Assembly: GCA_019100305.1 (NCBI GenBank)
Contig: JAHRHW010000113.1
Coordinates: forward strand, 1 to 10,929
Length of the DNA stretch: 10,929 nucleotides
From: Candidatus Thiodiazotropha taylori
GTDB lineage: Bacteria > Pseudomonadota > Gammaproteobacteria > Chromatiales > Chromatiaceae
Reading direction: 5' to 3'
Shown: piece after piece, positions 1 to 6,348 of the stretch
Layout of the letters: the number at the start of each line of letters is the position of its first letter
Position numbering within the stretch: position 1 is the stretch's first letter
Made by a program: the position numbers and the translations under genes
The notes under the pieces: model-generated
What the model was told of the DNA's origin: nothing
Database searches by the model: none
What the model saw: only the letters and a program-made list of their open reading frames with translations

Positions 1-58
1 CCGGTAACCCTCACTTTTTCAAGTCAGGTGTCAGATCTAATCGTGACTAATCCAAATT

Positions 59-466
59 ATGGATCTCTCACTATCCCTGATGTCTTTTTTTGGCATGTTG
101 GCACTCACCGGCGTGGTTATCAACGACAGTCTGGTTTTAATAACCCGCTATAACCAGTTACGTGAGGAGGGTTTGTCGGTCCATAGTGCTTTGCAGCAAG
201 CTGGAATCAGCCGCTTCCAGGCAATTTTCTTAACTACCGCTACCACGGTTATCGGATTGCTACCACTGTTGTCGGAGACATCGGAACAGGCGCAATACCT
301 TATTCCAGCCGCAGCTTCACTGGCCTTTGGGGAGTTGTTTTCAACGGCACTGATGTTGATCCTGGTTCCCGTGTTGCTCGCGATTACAGATGATGTTAAA
401 CAACTCGTCTATCGTAGGCATCAGACCTCCCCAATATCACGACCCATTGAGTCTATAGATGAATAA
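59..466 (+). pseudogene. C-terminal remnant of an RND-family (AcrB/MexB-like) efflux transporter
   Basis: The 135 codons match the last part of the inner-membrane subunit of RND efflux pumps. Residues 10-30 (FFGMLALTGVVINDSLVLIT) are the conserved segment containing TM11, residues 54-70 (QAIFLTTATTVIGLLPLL) are the loop leading into TM12, and SLAFGELFSTALMLILVPVLL is TM12, followed by a short polar tail. Full-length proteins of the family have about 1,000-1,050 residues, so some 85-90% is missing. An in-frame TGA lies at 44-46, and none of the three forward frames of bases 1-58 encodes the expected preceding RND sequence. Only two residues before the DLS motif look homologous. The ATG at 59 has no Shine-Dalgarno and is probably an internal Met. 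A fragment this small could not form the periplasmic porter domain or the proton relay, so it is most likely a 5'-deleted pseudogene. Identity of the fragment is strong; the cause of the truncation is inferred. Confidence 0.85.
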
Positions 467-552
467 GTTGACTTAGTCCTTCTCAGTTAAGGTAGATCCG
501 TTGTCGCCTTCACACTGGTTATAGTATTTACGAAATTAGTTGGAAACTGACA

Positions 553-582
553 CTACATTAAGTGGATGAGCTCACAATGTAG
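553..582. repeat. Hairpin downstream of the RND remnant
   Basis: CTACATT (553-559) pairs perfectly with AATGTAG (576-582), and GTG (562-564) pairs with CAC (573-575) above a two-base bulge, leaving an 8-base loop. It lies 87 bases after the RND stop codon. There is no T-run on either side, so it is only a possible terminator or a transcript-end structure. Confidence 0.35.
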
Positions 583-639
583 CATTTACAATAGTAGTTG
601 GAAGCTCGCTCTTTAAATCAATGGGTTACGGTTAGCTCT

Positions 640-694
640 ATTTACATTGTTACTTGGGTGTCCAGCAATTGGACATCCAAGTATCTATGTAAAT
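640..694 (-). terminator. Long hairpin, probable 3' end of the nitrilase transcript
   Basis: The inner stem is ACTTGGGTGTCCA (652-664) against TGGACATCCAAGT (670-682), 13 bp with one G-T wobble and a 5-base loop. An outer stem, ATTTACAT (640-647) against ATGTAAAT (687-694), is perfect, with a 4x4 internal loop between the two. It starts 46 bases past the nitrilase stop codon on the minus strand. There is no U-tract on either strand, so Rho-independent termination in the classical form is not shown. It could equally protect a 3' end or act on both strands. Confidence 0.45.
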
Positions 695-740
695 AAAGTT
701 GTAGAAAAGACGGCTAATTAGGCATGTCTTGTCTATCAGT

Positions 741-1682
741 CTATTGTTCAGCAAAACTGATCGGGGCGTAGGCGTTTGCATTGACCTGCAATGTAAAGAT
801 ATCCGGGCGTGAGTAGTGACCGACAATGTCCAGGGTTCTGCGCGCCATAGCGGCCCGTTCGATGTCGATTTCGGCATATAAAATACCCTCCTCGTTTCGA
901 AGCGGACCGGCGACGAGCTCCCCGCCTGGGGCGATGATCGCCGAGTCGCCACCGTTGACCCACTCATCGGCATCGGGATAGAGGGTGGTACGCGCTTCCA
1001 GGTCGTCCGGCATGTCAGAGGCATGCAGCAGATTGCCGCTGTTGATTACCCAGCAGCCGGCTTCCCGGGCAATGTGTCGCATGCTGCCGAGCCAGTCGTC
1101 ACCGCTGTCATAGGTAGGTGCGATATAGATATCGATTCCCTGGGCATACAACGCATATCGGCTCAGAGGCATGTAGTTTTCCCAGCAGATCAGGGTGCCG
1201 ATACGACCGACCGGTGTATCGACAACTCGCAGGCCCGAGGCGTCACCCGCTCCCCAGACCATGCGCTCCGGATTGGTGGGCATGAGCTTGCGATGCCTGT
1301 TCATCAGTACGCCATCAGGACCGATGGTCGCAACCGTATTGTAGAGGGTCGCTCGACTGCAACAGTGGTCGCGTTCGTGCATGCCGCAAACCACAGTCAG
1401 CCGATGTTTCCGCGCCGCTTGATAGAGAGGATCAAGCTGATTGCTTTCTAGGTCGACGGCATTCTCTAGCAGGCGCTTGTGTAGTGCCTCGGTGGTACCC
1501 CAATCACCACCGGGGCGCAGGCGCCAGATCCACGCCGGGTAGCCGGGAATGAACGCCTCGGTGAAGACGACCATCTCGGCGCCCTGGGAGGCTGCCTGGC
1601 CGAGCAGGTCGACGGCTCGGTCAATGGTGGCATCGCGGTTCAATACGACGGGTGATTTCTGCACAACAGCTACTTTGCTCAT
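741..1682 (-). CDS. Nitrilase (carbon-nitrogen hydrolase superfamily)
   Basis: The 313-aa protein has the single nitrilase domain and usual length of bacterial nitrilases, which hydrolyse R-CN to carboxylic acid and ammonia through a cysteine thioimidate. The catalytic residues are visible: Glu42 in FTEAFIPGYP, Lys132 in HRKLMPT, Cys166 in LICWENYMP, and the second glutamate, Glu139. The CWENYMP signature and the ending GHYSRPDIF...VN point to branch-1 nitrilases rather than to amidases or NAD synthetase domains. No signal peptide is seen, so it is cytoplasmic. GGAG (CTCC at 1690-1693) lies 7 bases before the ATG and fixes the start. The DUF4242 gene ends 30 bases upstream on the same strand, so the two are probably one operon with the nitrilase second. 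Substrate (aliphatic, aryl or cyanide-type) cannot be read from the sequence. Confidence 0.93.
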   Translation of the reverse strand: MSKVAVVQKSPVVLNRDATIDRAVDLLGQAASQGAEMVVFTEAFIPGYPAWIWRLRPGGDWGTTEALHKRLLENAVDLESNQLDPLYQAARKHRLTVVCGMHERDHCCSRATLYNTVATIGPDGVLMNRHRKLMPTNPERMVWGAGDASGLRVVDTPVGRIGTLICWENYMPLSRYALYAQGIDIYIAPTYDSGDDWLGSMRHIAREAGCWVINSGNLLHASDMPDDLEARTTLYPDADEWVNGGDSAIIAPGGELVAGPLRNEEGILYAEIDIERAAMARRTLDIVGHYSRPDIFTLQVNANAYAPISFAEQ

Positions 1683-1712
1683 CGAGTTGCTCCGGTAGTG
1701 GTTTGAGAAGCC

Positions 1713-1985
1713 CTATTGCGCCGTCGTGGAATCCAGCAGTCCCCTGACCTCTTCCACCCGGTCCGCCGGAAACCCGCTCATTTCGGCATGTTGTAGTATG
1801 ATGTCTGCATCTGGCGCGATATAGACGCAATAGAACTTGTTTTGGGTTAGATAGCTATGAACCCATTGAATCTGATTGCCCAACTTGTCGATGACCTCAT
1901 TGGACATGGCGGCGCCGCCTTGACGCTCTTCCTGACTCATGTCACCGGCACCGGGGATCTCGCGCTCAATCATGAATTTAGGCAT
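1713..1985 (-). CDS. DUF4242 (SCO4226-like nickel-binding) small protein
   Basis: The 90-aa protein matches the DUF4242 family: MPKFMIEREIPGAG at the N-terminus, then QIQWVHSYLTQNKFYCVYIA (residues 38-57) and HAEMSGFPADRVEEVR (66-81). The fold is a small ferredoxin-like alpha/beta sandwich. Streptomyces SCO4226 from this family binds nickel, but most members have no assigned reaction. Candidate ligands here are His43, Cys53 and His66. The start is set by GAGG (CCTC at 1994-1997), 8 bases before the ATG. It is the first gene of the minus-strand pair with the nitrilase and is divergent from the winged-helix regulator across 181 bases. The pairing suggests an accessory, metal-handling or substrate-related role for the nitrilase; this is inference. 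Confidence 0.85.
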   Translation of the reverse strand: MPKFMIEREIPGAGDMSQEERQGGAAMSNEVIDKLGNQIQWVHSYLTQNKFYCVYIAPDADIILQHAEMSGFPADRVEEVRGLLDSTTAQ

Positions 1986-2166
1986 ATCTGAATCCTCATA
2001 AAGTATGTTGTTGAAAAGCCATTGGTTAAGCCCGCTGGCCTGTGCTGTAATCGTGGTAGCGAAGACGACAAAAAACCTGCAGAAAGCACTAAGCTTTTCC
2101 TAAGAAAATAAAACACGAGTGAATATATAGGGTTATGCCAACCAAAATCATTGTGAGTCGGCTTGA
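1986..2166. promoter_or_regulatory. Divergent intergenic control region of the nitrilase operon and its regulator
   Basis: These 181 bases separate two divergently transcribed units and must hold both promoters and, probably, the binding site of the regulator encoded at 2167. The right half (2091-2130) is AT-rich, with a small dyad TTTTC-CTAA-GAAAA (2095-2108) and TATATA at 2124-2129 that could serve as a plus-strand -10. No convincing -35 partner is visible, and I could not identify a clear minus-strand promoter. Confidence 0.45.
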
Positions 2167-3849
2167 ATGTGGATCGGGATCGGCCCAATGCCAGAATTGA
2201 ACGGAGCGCAGAAGGCGCCCATACGCATCGGCTCATGGTGGTTTCATCCGGAATTCAATCGTCTCCGGAATGGCAACTCGGTCATCCACCTGGAACCTAA
2301 GGCAGCACTGGTATTACAGCACCTGATTGAGCGGGCCGGTGAACCGGTGTCCCGCCAGGAACTGCTCGACACCGTGTGGCAGGACGTGGTGGTGAGCGAT
2401 GACGCACTCACTCAGGTGATCATCAAGTTGCGCAAGGCGTTGGGCGACAGCTCCCGCAACCCAAGATACATCCAGACCATACCCAAGCGTGGCTACTGTC
2501 TGCTGGCGGATGTAGACACCGGTACCGGTTCCGCTGACGCCCTCATTGAGCAGCCCAAGCAGGGCCAGCCGGGTATAAATCCCTATCTGATGCCAGGGGT
2601 TGTGATCTTGGCCATCCTGTTTACCGCCGTGATCCTTGGGTACCAGTTTGTCTACGTCCCGTCTCTGGACGACAGAGGGTTGGATCAGGTCGAAGTCGTC
2701 GTTACCGAAAACGCGACGCTGACAGTTATGCCCTTCGAGGCTATTTCCGAGAACGCGCGCGAGCAACGATTCGCCCGCGGTATGCACGCCGATCTGATTA
2801 CAGACCTAGCCGGCCTGCCCGACCTGGCAATCATCAATCCGTCAGTTAGCGATGCGGTCCCGGTTGCGGCTCGTTACCAGGTCTATGGCAACGTGCAGCA
2901 GTCCGGTGGACTTATCGGCGTGTATATACGTTTGGTGGATACAGCGTCGCAAAGGCAATTGTGGTCGCAGCGCTATGAGCGGGCACTGGACGACATCTTC
3001 GAGGTCCAGCGTTCGATTAGCCGCGATGTGGTGGATCAACTTGCCCTCCAGGTCTCCACTGCGGACCTGGAGCGTCTGGCCAGCCGTTACACACCAAACC
3101 TGCTGGCCTACGAGGATTTCCTAAAAGGCCAGGCCGAGCTGCTAGTCCGCGAACGCGAGGCCAATAGTAGGGCACGCCGCTGGTACCGGCAGGCCATCGA
3201 ACACGATCCGAACTTCGCCCGCGCCTATGCCGGACTGGCCTTGAGCTATGCGGCCGATTTCCGCAACCATTGGGCCGAGGACGGCGGAAAGGCGCTTCAA
3301 CAAGCCCATGAGATGGCGCAGACAGGCGCGCAGATTGATCAGGATATCGCCGAGGTGCATTGGGTCCTTGGCTATGTCACAGCGCAACACAGGCAGCACG
3401 AAGTGGCGCTGATACATTTGCGACGGGCGTTGGAGGTTGATCAGTCCTATGCCGATGCCTACGCGCTCATTGGAGGCATAAACACCTACCTCGGCAGACC
3501 TGAGCTCAGCATCGACCAGTTGCGCACTGCCCTGCGCCTCAACCAGAATGCCGGATACCTCTATTATCTGCTGCTTGGGCGGGCATACTATTTCATGGGC
3601 AGGTACGAACAGGCACTGATCAATCTGCGCGAATCCCTGGCACGCAATCCGACCAATCTCGAAACACACATCTACCTGCTGGTGACGGCGTTTGCACAGC
3701 AAGATACCGACACGGTTGATTGGGAGATCGAAGAGATTCGAATGATCGAACCGGGGTTCAAGGTAAATACCTGGCTTGAGACCTATCCGATGACAGACGA
3801 GAGGCAACGCAAAGCGTTGGCGGATGTTTTGATCCGTGTGGAGTCGTAA
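2167..3849 (+). CDS. Membrane-anchored ToxR/CadC-type winged-helix regulator with TolB-like and TPR domains
   Basis: 560 aa in four parts. Residues ~20-113 are an OmpR/PhoB-type winged-helix DNA-binding domain (PVSRQELLDTVW, VSDDALTQVIIKLRKALGD, YIQTIPKRGYCL). There is no receiver domain. After a Pro/Gln-rich linker comes one membrane helix at ~141-163 (LMPGVVILAILFTAVILGYQ). Residues ~182-300 resemble the TolB-N/FlgO-like segment found in such regulators and in some adenylate cyclases (LTVMPFEAIS, FARGMHADLITDLAGL, YQVYGNVQQSGG). Residues ~315-500 are tetratricopeptide repeats (AIEHDPNFARAYAGLALSYA; RALEVDQSYADAYALIGGI; RESLARNPTNLETHIYLL). As in ToxR and CadC, DNA binding should be cytoplasmic and the rest periplasmic. 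Neither Met1 nor Met8 (2188) has a good ribosome site, so the start is uncertain. It is divergent from the DUF4242-nitrilase operon, its likely target. Confidence 0.88.
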   Translation: MWIGIGPMPELNGAQKAPIRIGSWWFHPEFNRLRNGNSVIHLEPKAALVLQHLIERAGEPVSRQELLDTVWQDVVVSDDALTQVIIKLRKALGDSSRNPRYIQTIPKRGYCLLADVDTGTGSADALIEQPKQGQPGINPYLMPGVVILAILFTAVILGYQFVYVPSLDDRGLDQVEVVVTENATLTVMPFEAISENAREQRFARGMHADLITDLAGLPDLAIINPSVSDAVPVAARYQVYGNVQQSGGLIGVYIRLVDTASQRQLWSQRYERALDDIFEVQRSISRDVVDQLALQVSTADLERLASRYTPNLLAYEDFLKGQAELLVREREANSRARRWYRQAIEHDPNFARAYAGLALSYAADFRNHWAEDGGKALQQAHEMAQTGAQIDQDIAEVHWVLGYVTAQHRQHEVALIHLRRALEVDQSYADAYALIGGINTYLGRPELSIDQLRTALRLNQNAGYLYYLLLGRAYYFMGRYEQALINLRESLARNPTNLETHIYLLVTAFAQQDTDTVDWEIEEIRMIEPGFKVNTWLETYPMTDERQRKALADVLIRVES

Positions 3850-3936
3850 ATCTGATTTGGGGACGCTTAATTCGTTAGGAAATAGTTTTTAAACTCTTAT
3901 CTGGTCGTCCAGGTGCCCTACTAACTGTCAGAAAAC

Positions 3937-4164
3937 CTATAAACCGGAATTTTTCAACAATTGCATTAACTCCTTGTTATCCGGATTGGCATCAATGGCC
4001 ATGTTCAGCATCTGATTTGCTTCTGACGTTTCGCCAACTGCAGCCTTTATTTTCACTAGCATAATCCAAGCTTGAGTTAATTGTGGGTCTATCTCAACTG
4101 CCTGGCTAAAGGCACTGAGAGCGGCCGGGATATTTCGCTTGGTTAAAGCCACACCACCAAACAC
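3937..4164 (-). pseudogene. C-terminal fragment of a TPR protein
   Basis: The 75 codons encode two tetratricopeptide units: NIPAALSAFSQAVEIDPQLTQAWIMLVKIKA, then GETSEANQMLNMAIDANPDNKELMQLLKNSG. The sequence opens mid-repeat, and the frame is closed one codon upstream by TGA (4168-4170). The only starts are a GTG at 4164 (preceded by TGAGAG) and later internal codons. A two-repeat stub ending in a typical capping helix looks like the tail of a longer TPR protein whose front has been lost. Nothing TPR-like is visible further upstream. It is not related in detail to the TPR part of the regulator at 2167. A short functional TPR protein cannot be excluded. Confidence 0.55.
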
Positions 4165-4206
4165 CTCTCAGCTAAGTTAGCCCGGGAAATTGATATCTGA
4201 ATATTT

Positions 4207-4271
4207 TGGATGAATGATCAATACATCATGGATGTACAAACATTCAACTTCTGTTGCCGTCAAACCATACT
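4207..4271 (+). promoter_or_regulatory. Duplicated promoter with ATGTnnnnACAT operator, copy A
   Basis: This block aligns base by base with 8415-8478, upstream of the intact DUF4440 gene. Shared elements in order are TGGATGAAT (4207-4215), TCAATA, TGGATGT, the dyad ATGT-acaa-ACAT (4232-4243), a -35-like TTCAAC (4243-4248), a 17-base spacer, and CATACT (4266-4271) as -10. The dyad abuts the -35 as activator sites often do. An AGGAGC ribosome site and ATG follow 94 bases after the dyad start. Copy A drives only a 15-codon gene remnant. Confidence 0.6.
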
Positions 4272-4325
4272 GAGTTACACCGGCCGTGAAGTACGTATTT
4301 GATCCTCTTCCATCAGGAGCGAAAC

Positions 4326-4373
4326 ATGAATACACAAACAACAGACCTGCCGATTTTCCAGAATGATGAATAG
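4326..4373 (+). pseudogene. 15-codon 5' remnant paralogous to the DUF4440 gene at 8532
   Basis: MNTQTTDLPIFQNDE followed by TAG. AGGAGC (4315-4320) precedes the ATG by 5 bases, as AGGAGC does at 8521-8526 for the intact gene, whose protein starts MTTQITDIKLSFGS. Similarity covers the whole promoter and about the first eight codons, then stops. A weak echo of a C-terminal strand (VLVFTDGEWK, then stop) ends near 4437 in another register. This is most simply a DUF4440 gene that lost its body after duplication. It could instead still be a short expressed peptide. Confidence 0.5.
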
Positions 4374-4429
4374 ATCAGAGGTTGCTGATTGACTTGATAC
4401 TCAAGTATTGGTTTTCACAGATGGTGAAT

Positions 4430-4483
4430 GGAAATGAGTTATCTTCAATCTGGGTCAACTCACGAGATTGAAGATACATTTCC
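4430..4483. terminator. 19-bp-stem hairpin between the remnant and the DUF1488 gene
   Basis: TATCTTCAATCT (4440-4451) pairs perfectly with AGATTGAAGATA (4465-4476) around a 13-base loop. The stem continues with GGAAATG (4430-4436) against CATTTCC (4477-4483) past a 3-base bulge. The right arm ends on the first base of the DUF1488 stop codon (minus strand), and the left arm follows the remnant at 4326. It is well placed as a transcript end for either strand, but neither strand has a U-tract. Confidence 0.5.
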
Positions 4484-4788
4484 TACACAAGATGACATTC
4501 AAGGATTAGAACTGAACCATCCTCTTCATACATCTCGCTTTCTATGAGCGATCTGGCTGCTTGTTGTATAGAAAGTCGGTGCTTTGCCACAGATTTCATT
4601 GGGTCATCTTCCCAAGCGCCAAACGTGTCTTGTAAGGTCTTCTGCGAGATTCGGCAAAGCACACGCTGTTTGTTATATTGCGCGGCAACAGTGGCTACTT
4701 TTGTCACACTATTCCAACACTCAAGCTGAGGAAAGGAAATTCCGGTGTCTCCTGAGCTGATTGTTCGGCGGTGATTGCTGAATTTCAT
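4483..4788 (-). CDS. DUF1488 family protein
   Basis: The 101-aa protein carries the DUF1488 pattern across nearly its whole length: ISFPQLECWNSVTKVATVAA (residues ~17-36), then a strand with VLCRISQKTLQDTFG (43-57), then RLSIQQAARSLIESEMYEEDG and a final hydrophobic strand VLILECHL. Members are ~85-100 aa cytoplasmic proteins of unknown function in proteobacteria. AAGGG (within CCCTTT at 4795-4800) sits 6 bases before the ATG and supports the start. It is last in a run of four minus-strand genes, 65 bases behind the 42-aa basic protein, so co-transcription with that gene is possible. Confidence 0.72.
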   Translation of the reverse strand: MKFSNHRRTISSGDTGISFPQLECWNSVTKVATVAAQYNKQRVLCRISQKTLQDTFGAWEDDPMKSVAKHRLSIQQAARSLIESEMYEEDGSVLILECHLV

Positions 4789-4853
4789 ATCAAACCCTTT
4801 TCACTGGTGTAATTCGAAGTCTCTGTGACTGTAGTTTGATAGATTCATAAGAG

Positions 4854-4982
4854 TCAACGTGCGCGTATATCATCAAAGAGTGATTTGGCCTCTTTTTTAG
4901 TCTTTTTCGCAGCCCGCTTCTCACGCAGCGTCATGCTTGGTTTCTTTTTCGCCTCTTTATTGCTTAGACGATTCTTGCTCAT
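4854..4982 (-). CDS. 42-aa highly basic small protein
   Basis: MSKNRLSNKEAKKKPSMTLR begins a 42-residue product that continues with EKRAAKKTKKEAKSLFDDIR and ends AR. About a third of the residues are Lys or Arg, and two lysine-rich helices surround the PSMTLREKRAAKK centre. GAGGTG lies 5 bases before the ATG, an excellent ribosome site. It resembles the short Lys-rich hypothetical proteins seen in many gammaproteobacteria; I know of no assigned function. The charge suggests nucleic acid or ribosome contact, but that is a guess. It was found by reading the minus strand and is easily missed for its length. Confidence 0.65.
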   Translation of the reverse strand: MSKNRLSNKEAKKKPSMTLREKRAAKKTKKEAKSLFDDIRAR

Positions 4983-5189
4983 GGATACACCTCATTATAC
5001 TCAATGTGGTCCAGATCTCTCTGTCCCGAGACGGTAAACAACGTTTCAAGGTAAGCGACCTTTGGCGCATGCTGCAATCAATTTCCTGCTCTTAGAAGAT
5101 TTGTATGTGGTGCTGTTTTTTATTGCGAGTGGTGATAAGCAGTTATGCTAGTTGAGTCAGAACGCCCGCTCAGTATTTACACAACCAGG

Positions 5190-5399
5190 TCAGTCTATCC
5201 ACGAATCCCCGTATAGCTCCTTGCCTGAATCATTGAGAATGTAGAAACGGGATACGCCGCTCCTGTTAGCATTTTTACAAGCATCCACTGCTTTACTGAA
5301 TTGAGGGAACTGTTTGATTTGGATTTGGCGATATAAAGATAAGGATCCGGAAAGTATGTGGTTTAGGATCAACTTTTCAGACTTCATCAGACGATACAT
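5190..5399 (-). CDS. 69-aa conserved-looking hypothetical protein
   Basis: The N-terminal part (MYRLMKSEKLILNHILSGSL) is followed by KAVDACKNANRSGVSRFYIL and an ending NDSGKELYGDSWID. The last third reads like a small beta-hairpin domain of a kind seen in other short bacterial hypotheticals (Ala/Cys-rich helix, then R-[FY]-[YV]-[LI]-N-x-x-G-K-E-x-Y). AAGGA, 8 bases before the ATG, is a good ribosome site. The gene is 124 bases from the end of the DsrC-like gene on the same strand. No signal peptide or membrane helix is visible. I assign no function. Confidence 0.6.
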   Translation of the reverse strand: MYRLMKSEKLILNHILSGSLSLYRQIQIKQFPQFSKAVDACKNANRSGVSRFYILNDSGKELYGDSWID

Positions 5400-5472
5400 T
5401 ACTGTTTCCTTATGTTGCGCTAGGGCAAGATCCTTTGCAATTACAGGGAGAGGAGTATTTCTCAGTATAGTT

Positions 5473-5493
5473 GAAGTTATGCCGGTTAACTTC
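5473..5493 (-). terminator. Small hairpin after the DsrC-like gene
   Basis: GAAGTTA (5473-5479) pairs perfectly with TAACTTC (5487-5493) around a 7-base loop, 30 bases beyond the DsrC-like stop on the minus strand. No U-tract follows, so a terminator role is tentative. Confidence 0.3.
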
Positions 5494-5523
5494 TCTATTA
5501 TTCAGATGTAATCTTGGCAGTGT

Positions 5524-5859
5524 CTACTTTTTAACCAGGTTTGCAATACGGTTGCCCTGTGAAACTGGACCACCTGGGAAAAGCCGGTGCAGATATTCGC
5601 TGCCGCCAAGAGCGGAGAATTTCTCATTGAGGGCATTTTCCAAAGTTAGGGATTTTATTGGACTGCCATGGTTAAGATAGTATCTGCGTAGATATACGAT
5701 CACAGCCCAGTGTTCGTCGGTTAGTTGAATTCCTTCATTTTGTGCCAAGTCAACAGATTTATTCCGGTCCCAGCTCTGGTCGGCCAGCTCTACGAAACGT
5801 ATCGCAGTTTCACGATGGGATGTTTCGGTGTTTTGAGTATCTTTTGTGAATTGATTCAC
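5524..5859 (-). CDS. Cysteine-free DsrC/TusE-superfamily protein (RspA-like)
   Basis: The 111-aa protein follows DsrC/TusE through the core: LAQNEGIQLTDEHWAVIVYL (residues 38-57), RRYYLNHG, then LGGSEYLHRLFPGGPVSQGN and RIANL to the end. DsrC proteins carry persulfide and electrons on a C-terminal Cys and a second Cys ten residues before it; TusE keeps only one. Here Asn103 stands in the inner-Cys position (SQGNRIAN for the family's QACRIAG), the C-terminal arm stops at KK, and the protein has no cysteine at all. Sulfur transfer by the known mechanism is therefore ruled out. Cysteine-less members have been called RspA and proposed as regulators. The start is GTG at 5859, chosen because AGGAG lies 6 bases upstream. 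A palindrome overlaps that ribosome site. Family membership is confident; function is open. Confidence 0.85.
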   Translation of the reverse strand: MNQFTKDTQNTETSHRETAIRFVELADQSWDRNKSVDLAQNEGIQLTDEHWAVIVYLRRYYLNHGSPIKSLTLENALNEKFSALGGSEYLHRLFPGGPVSQGNRIANLVKK

Positions 5860-5868
5860 TGTGTTCTC

Positions 5869-5883
5869 CTGAGTTTAACTCAG
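5869..5883. promoter_or_regulatory. Perfect palindrome overlapping the DsrC-like ribosome site
   Basis: CTGAGTT-t-AACTCAG is a perfect 7-bp-arm inverted repeat. On the minus strand its last bases (CTCAG) run into the AGGAG ribosome site of the DsrC-like gene. It could be an operator, or in RNA a CTGAG/CTCAG stem with a 5-base loop that hides the start of the Shine-Dalgarno. Confidence 0.4.
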
Positions 5884-6348
5884 CAAGCAGCGTGACGTAC
5901 TATTCTGACTAAAAGCAGGCCATTGCAACACATTGGTTGATCGATCAGAGTCTGTGAGAAATCAGTATGATGAGAAATAGTCAGAGTGGTTACAGACAAT
6001 GGTATTCGCTCCACTATCCTCTCATTGTGGCTATCAAGCAAATTAACTGAGTTAATGAAGCGGGCTCTCCCCTACTCGCTCGATCAAACGATATATAAGC
6101 ATTTTAGAAATCTTTGCCGAATACAAACCATAGTTTCCAGATGGACCTTTATCACTAAATAGAAACGGATCTTTACTTTGTTTTCATATATACTCATCAT
6201 TAAGTTAGATAACCTTACCCCGACCGCGACCTACTTCCTGAGATCCCTCTCCACCAGTCGTTGGTAATCACTTCTAATCCCGGCTTTTATTGATTCCATA
6301 TCAATGGGATTTGGCATCAATACACACTGACTGAACTGAGAATGGCTC
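5884..6348. other. 465-base gap between divergent genes, no gene seen
   Basis: No convincing coding sequence is visible on either strand. It separates the minus-strand DsrC-like gene from the plus-strand repeat-protein gene and must hold both promoters. Dyads present are TGATCGATCA (5938-5947) and a perfect 15-bp palindrome, ATTAACT-g-AGTTAAT (6042-6056). AT-rich tracts at 6091-6096 (ATATAT) and near 6187 could be -10 elements, but I cannot assign a matched -35. Confidence 0.5.

Noticed and set aside
2314..2787. Long open frame on the minus strand inside the regulator gene
   Set aside because: It is a shadow of the GC-rich regulator frame, with no family resemblance or ribosome site.
3142..3807. 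221-codon minus-strand frame opposite the TPR region
   Set aside because: Antisense shadow of the TPR coding sequence; composition and repeats belong to the plus-strand gene.
4166..4176. TCTCAGCTAAG shared with 7575-7585
   Set aside because: An 11-base match with unrelated flanks; expected by chance at about this level in an 11-kb window.
4994..4999. TATAAT (minus strand) as a -10 for the 42-aa gene
   Set aside because: It lies 11 bases before the ATG, so a transcript starting from it would lack the ribosome site, and no -35 is present.
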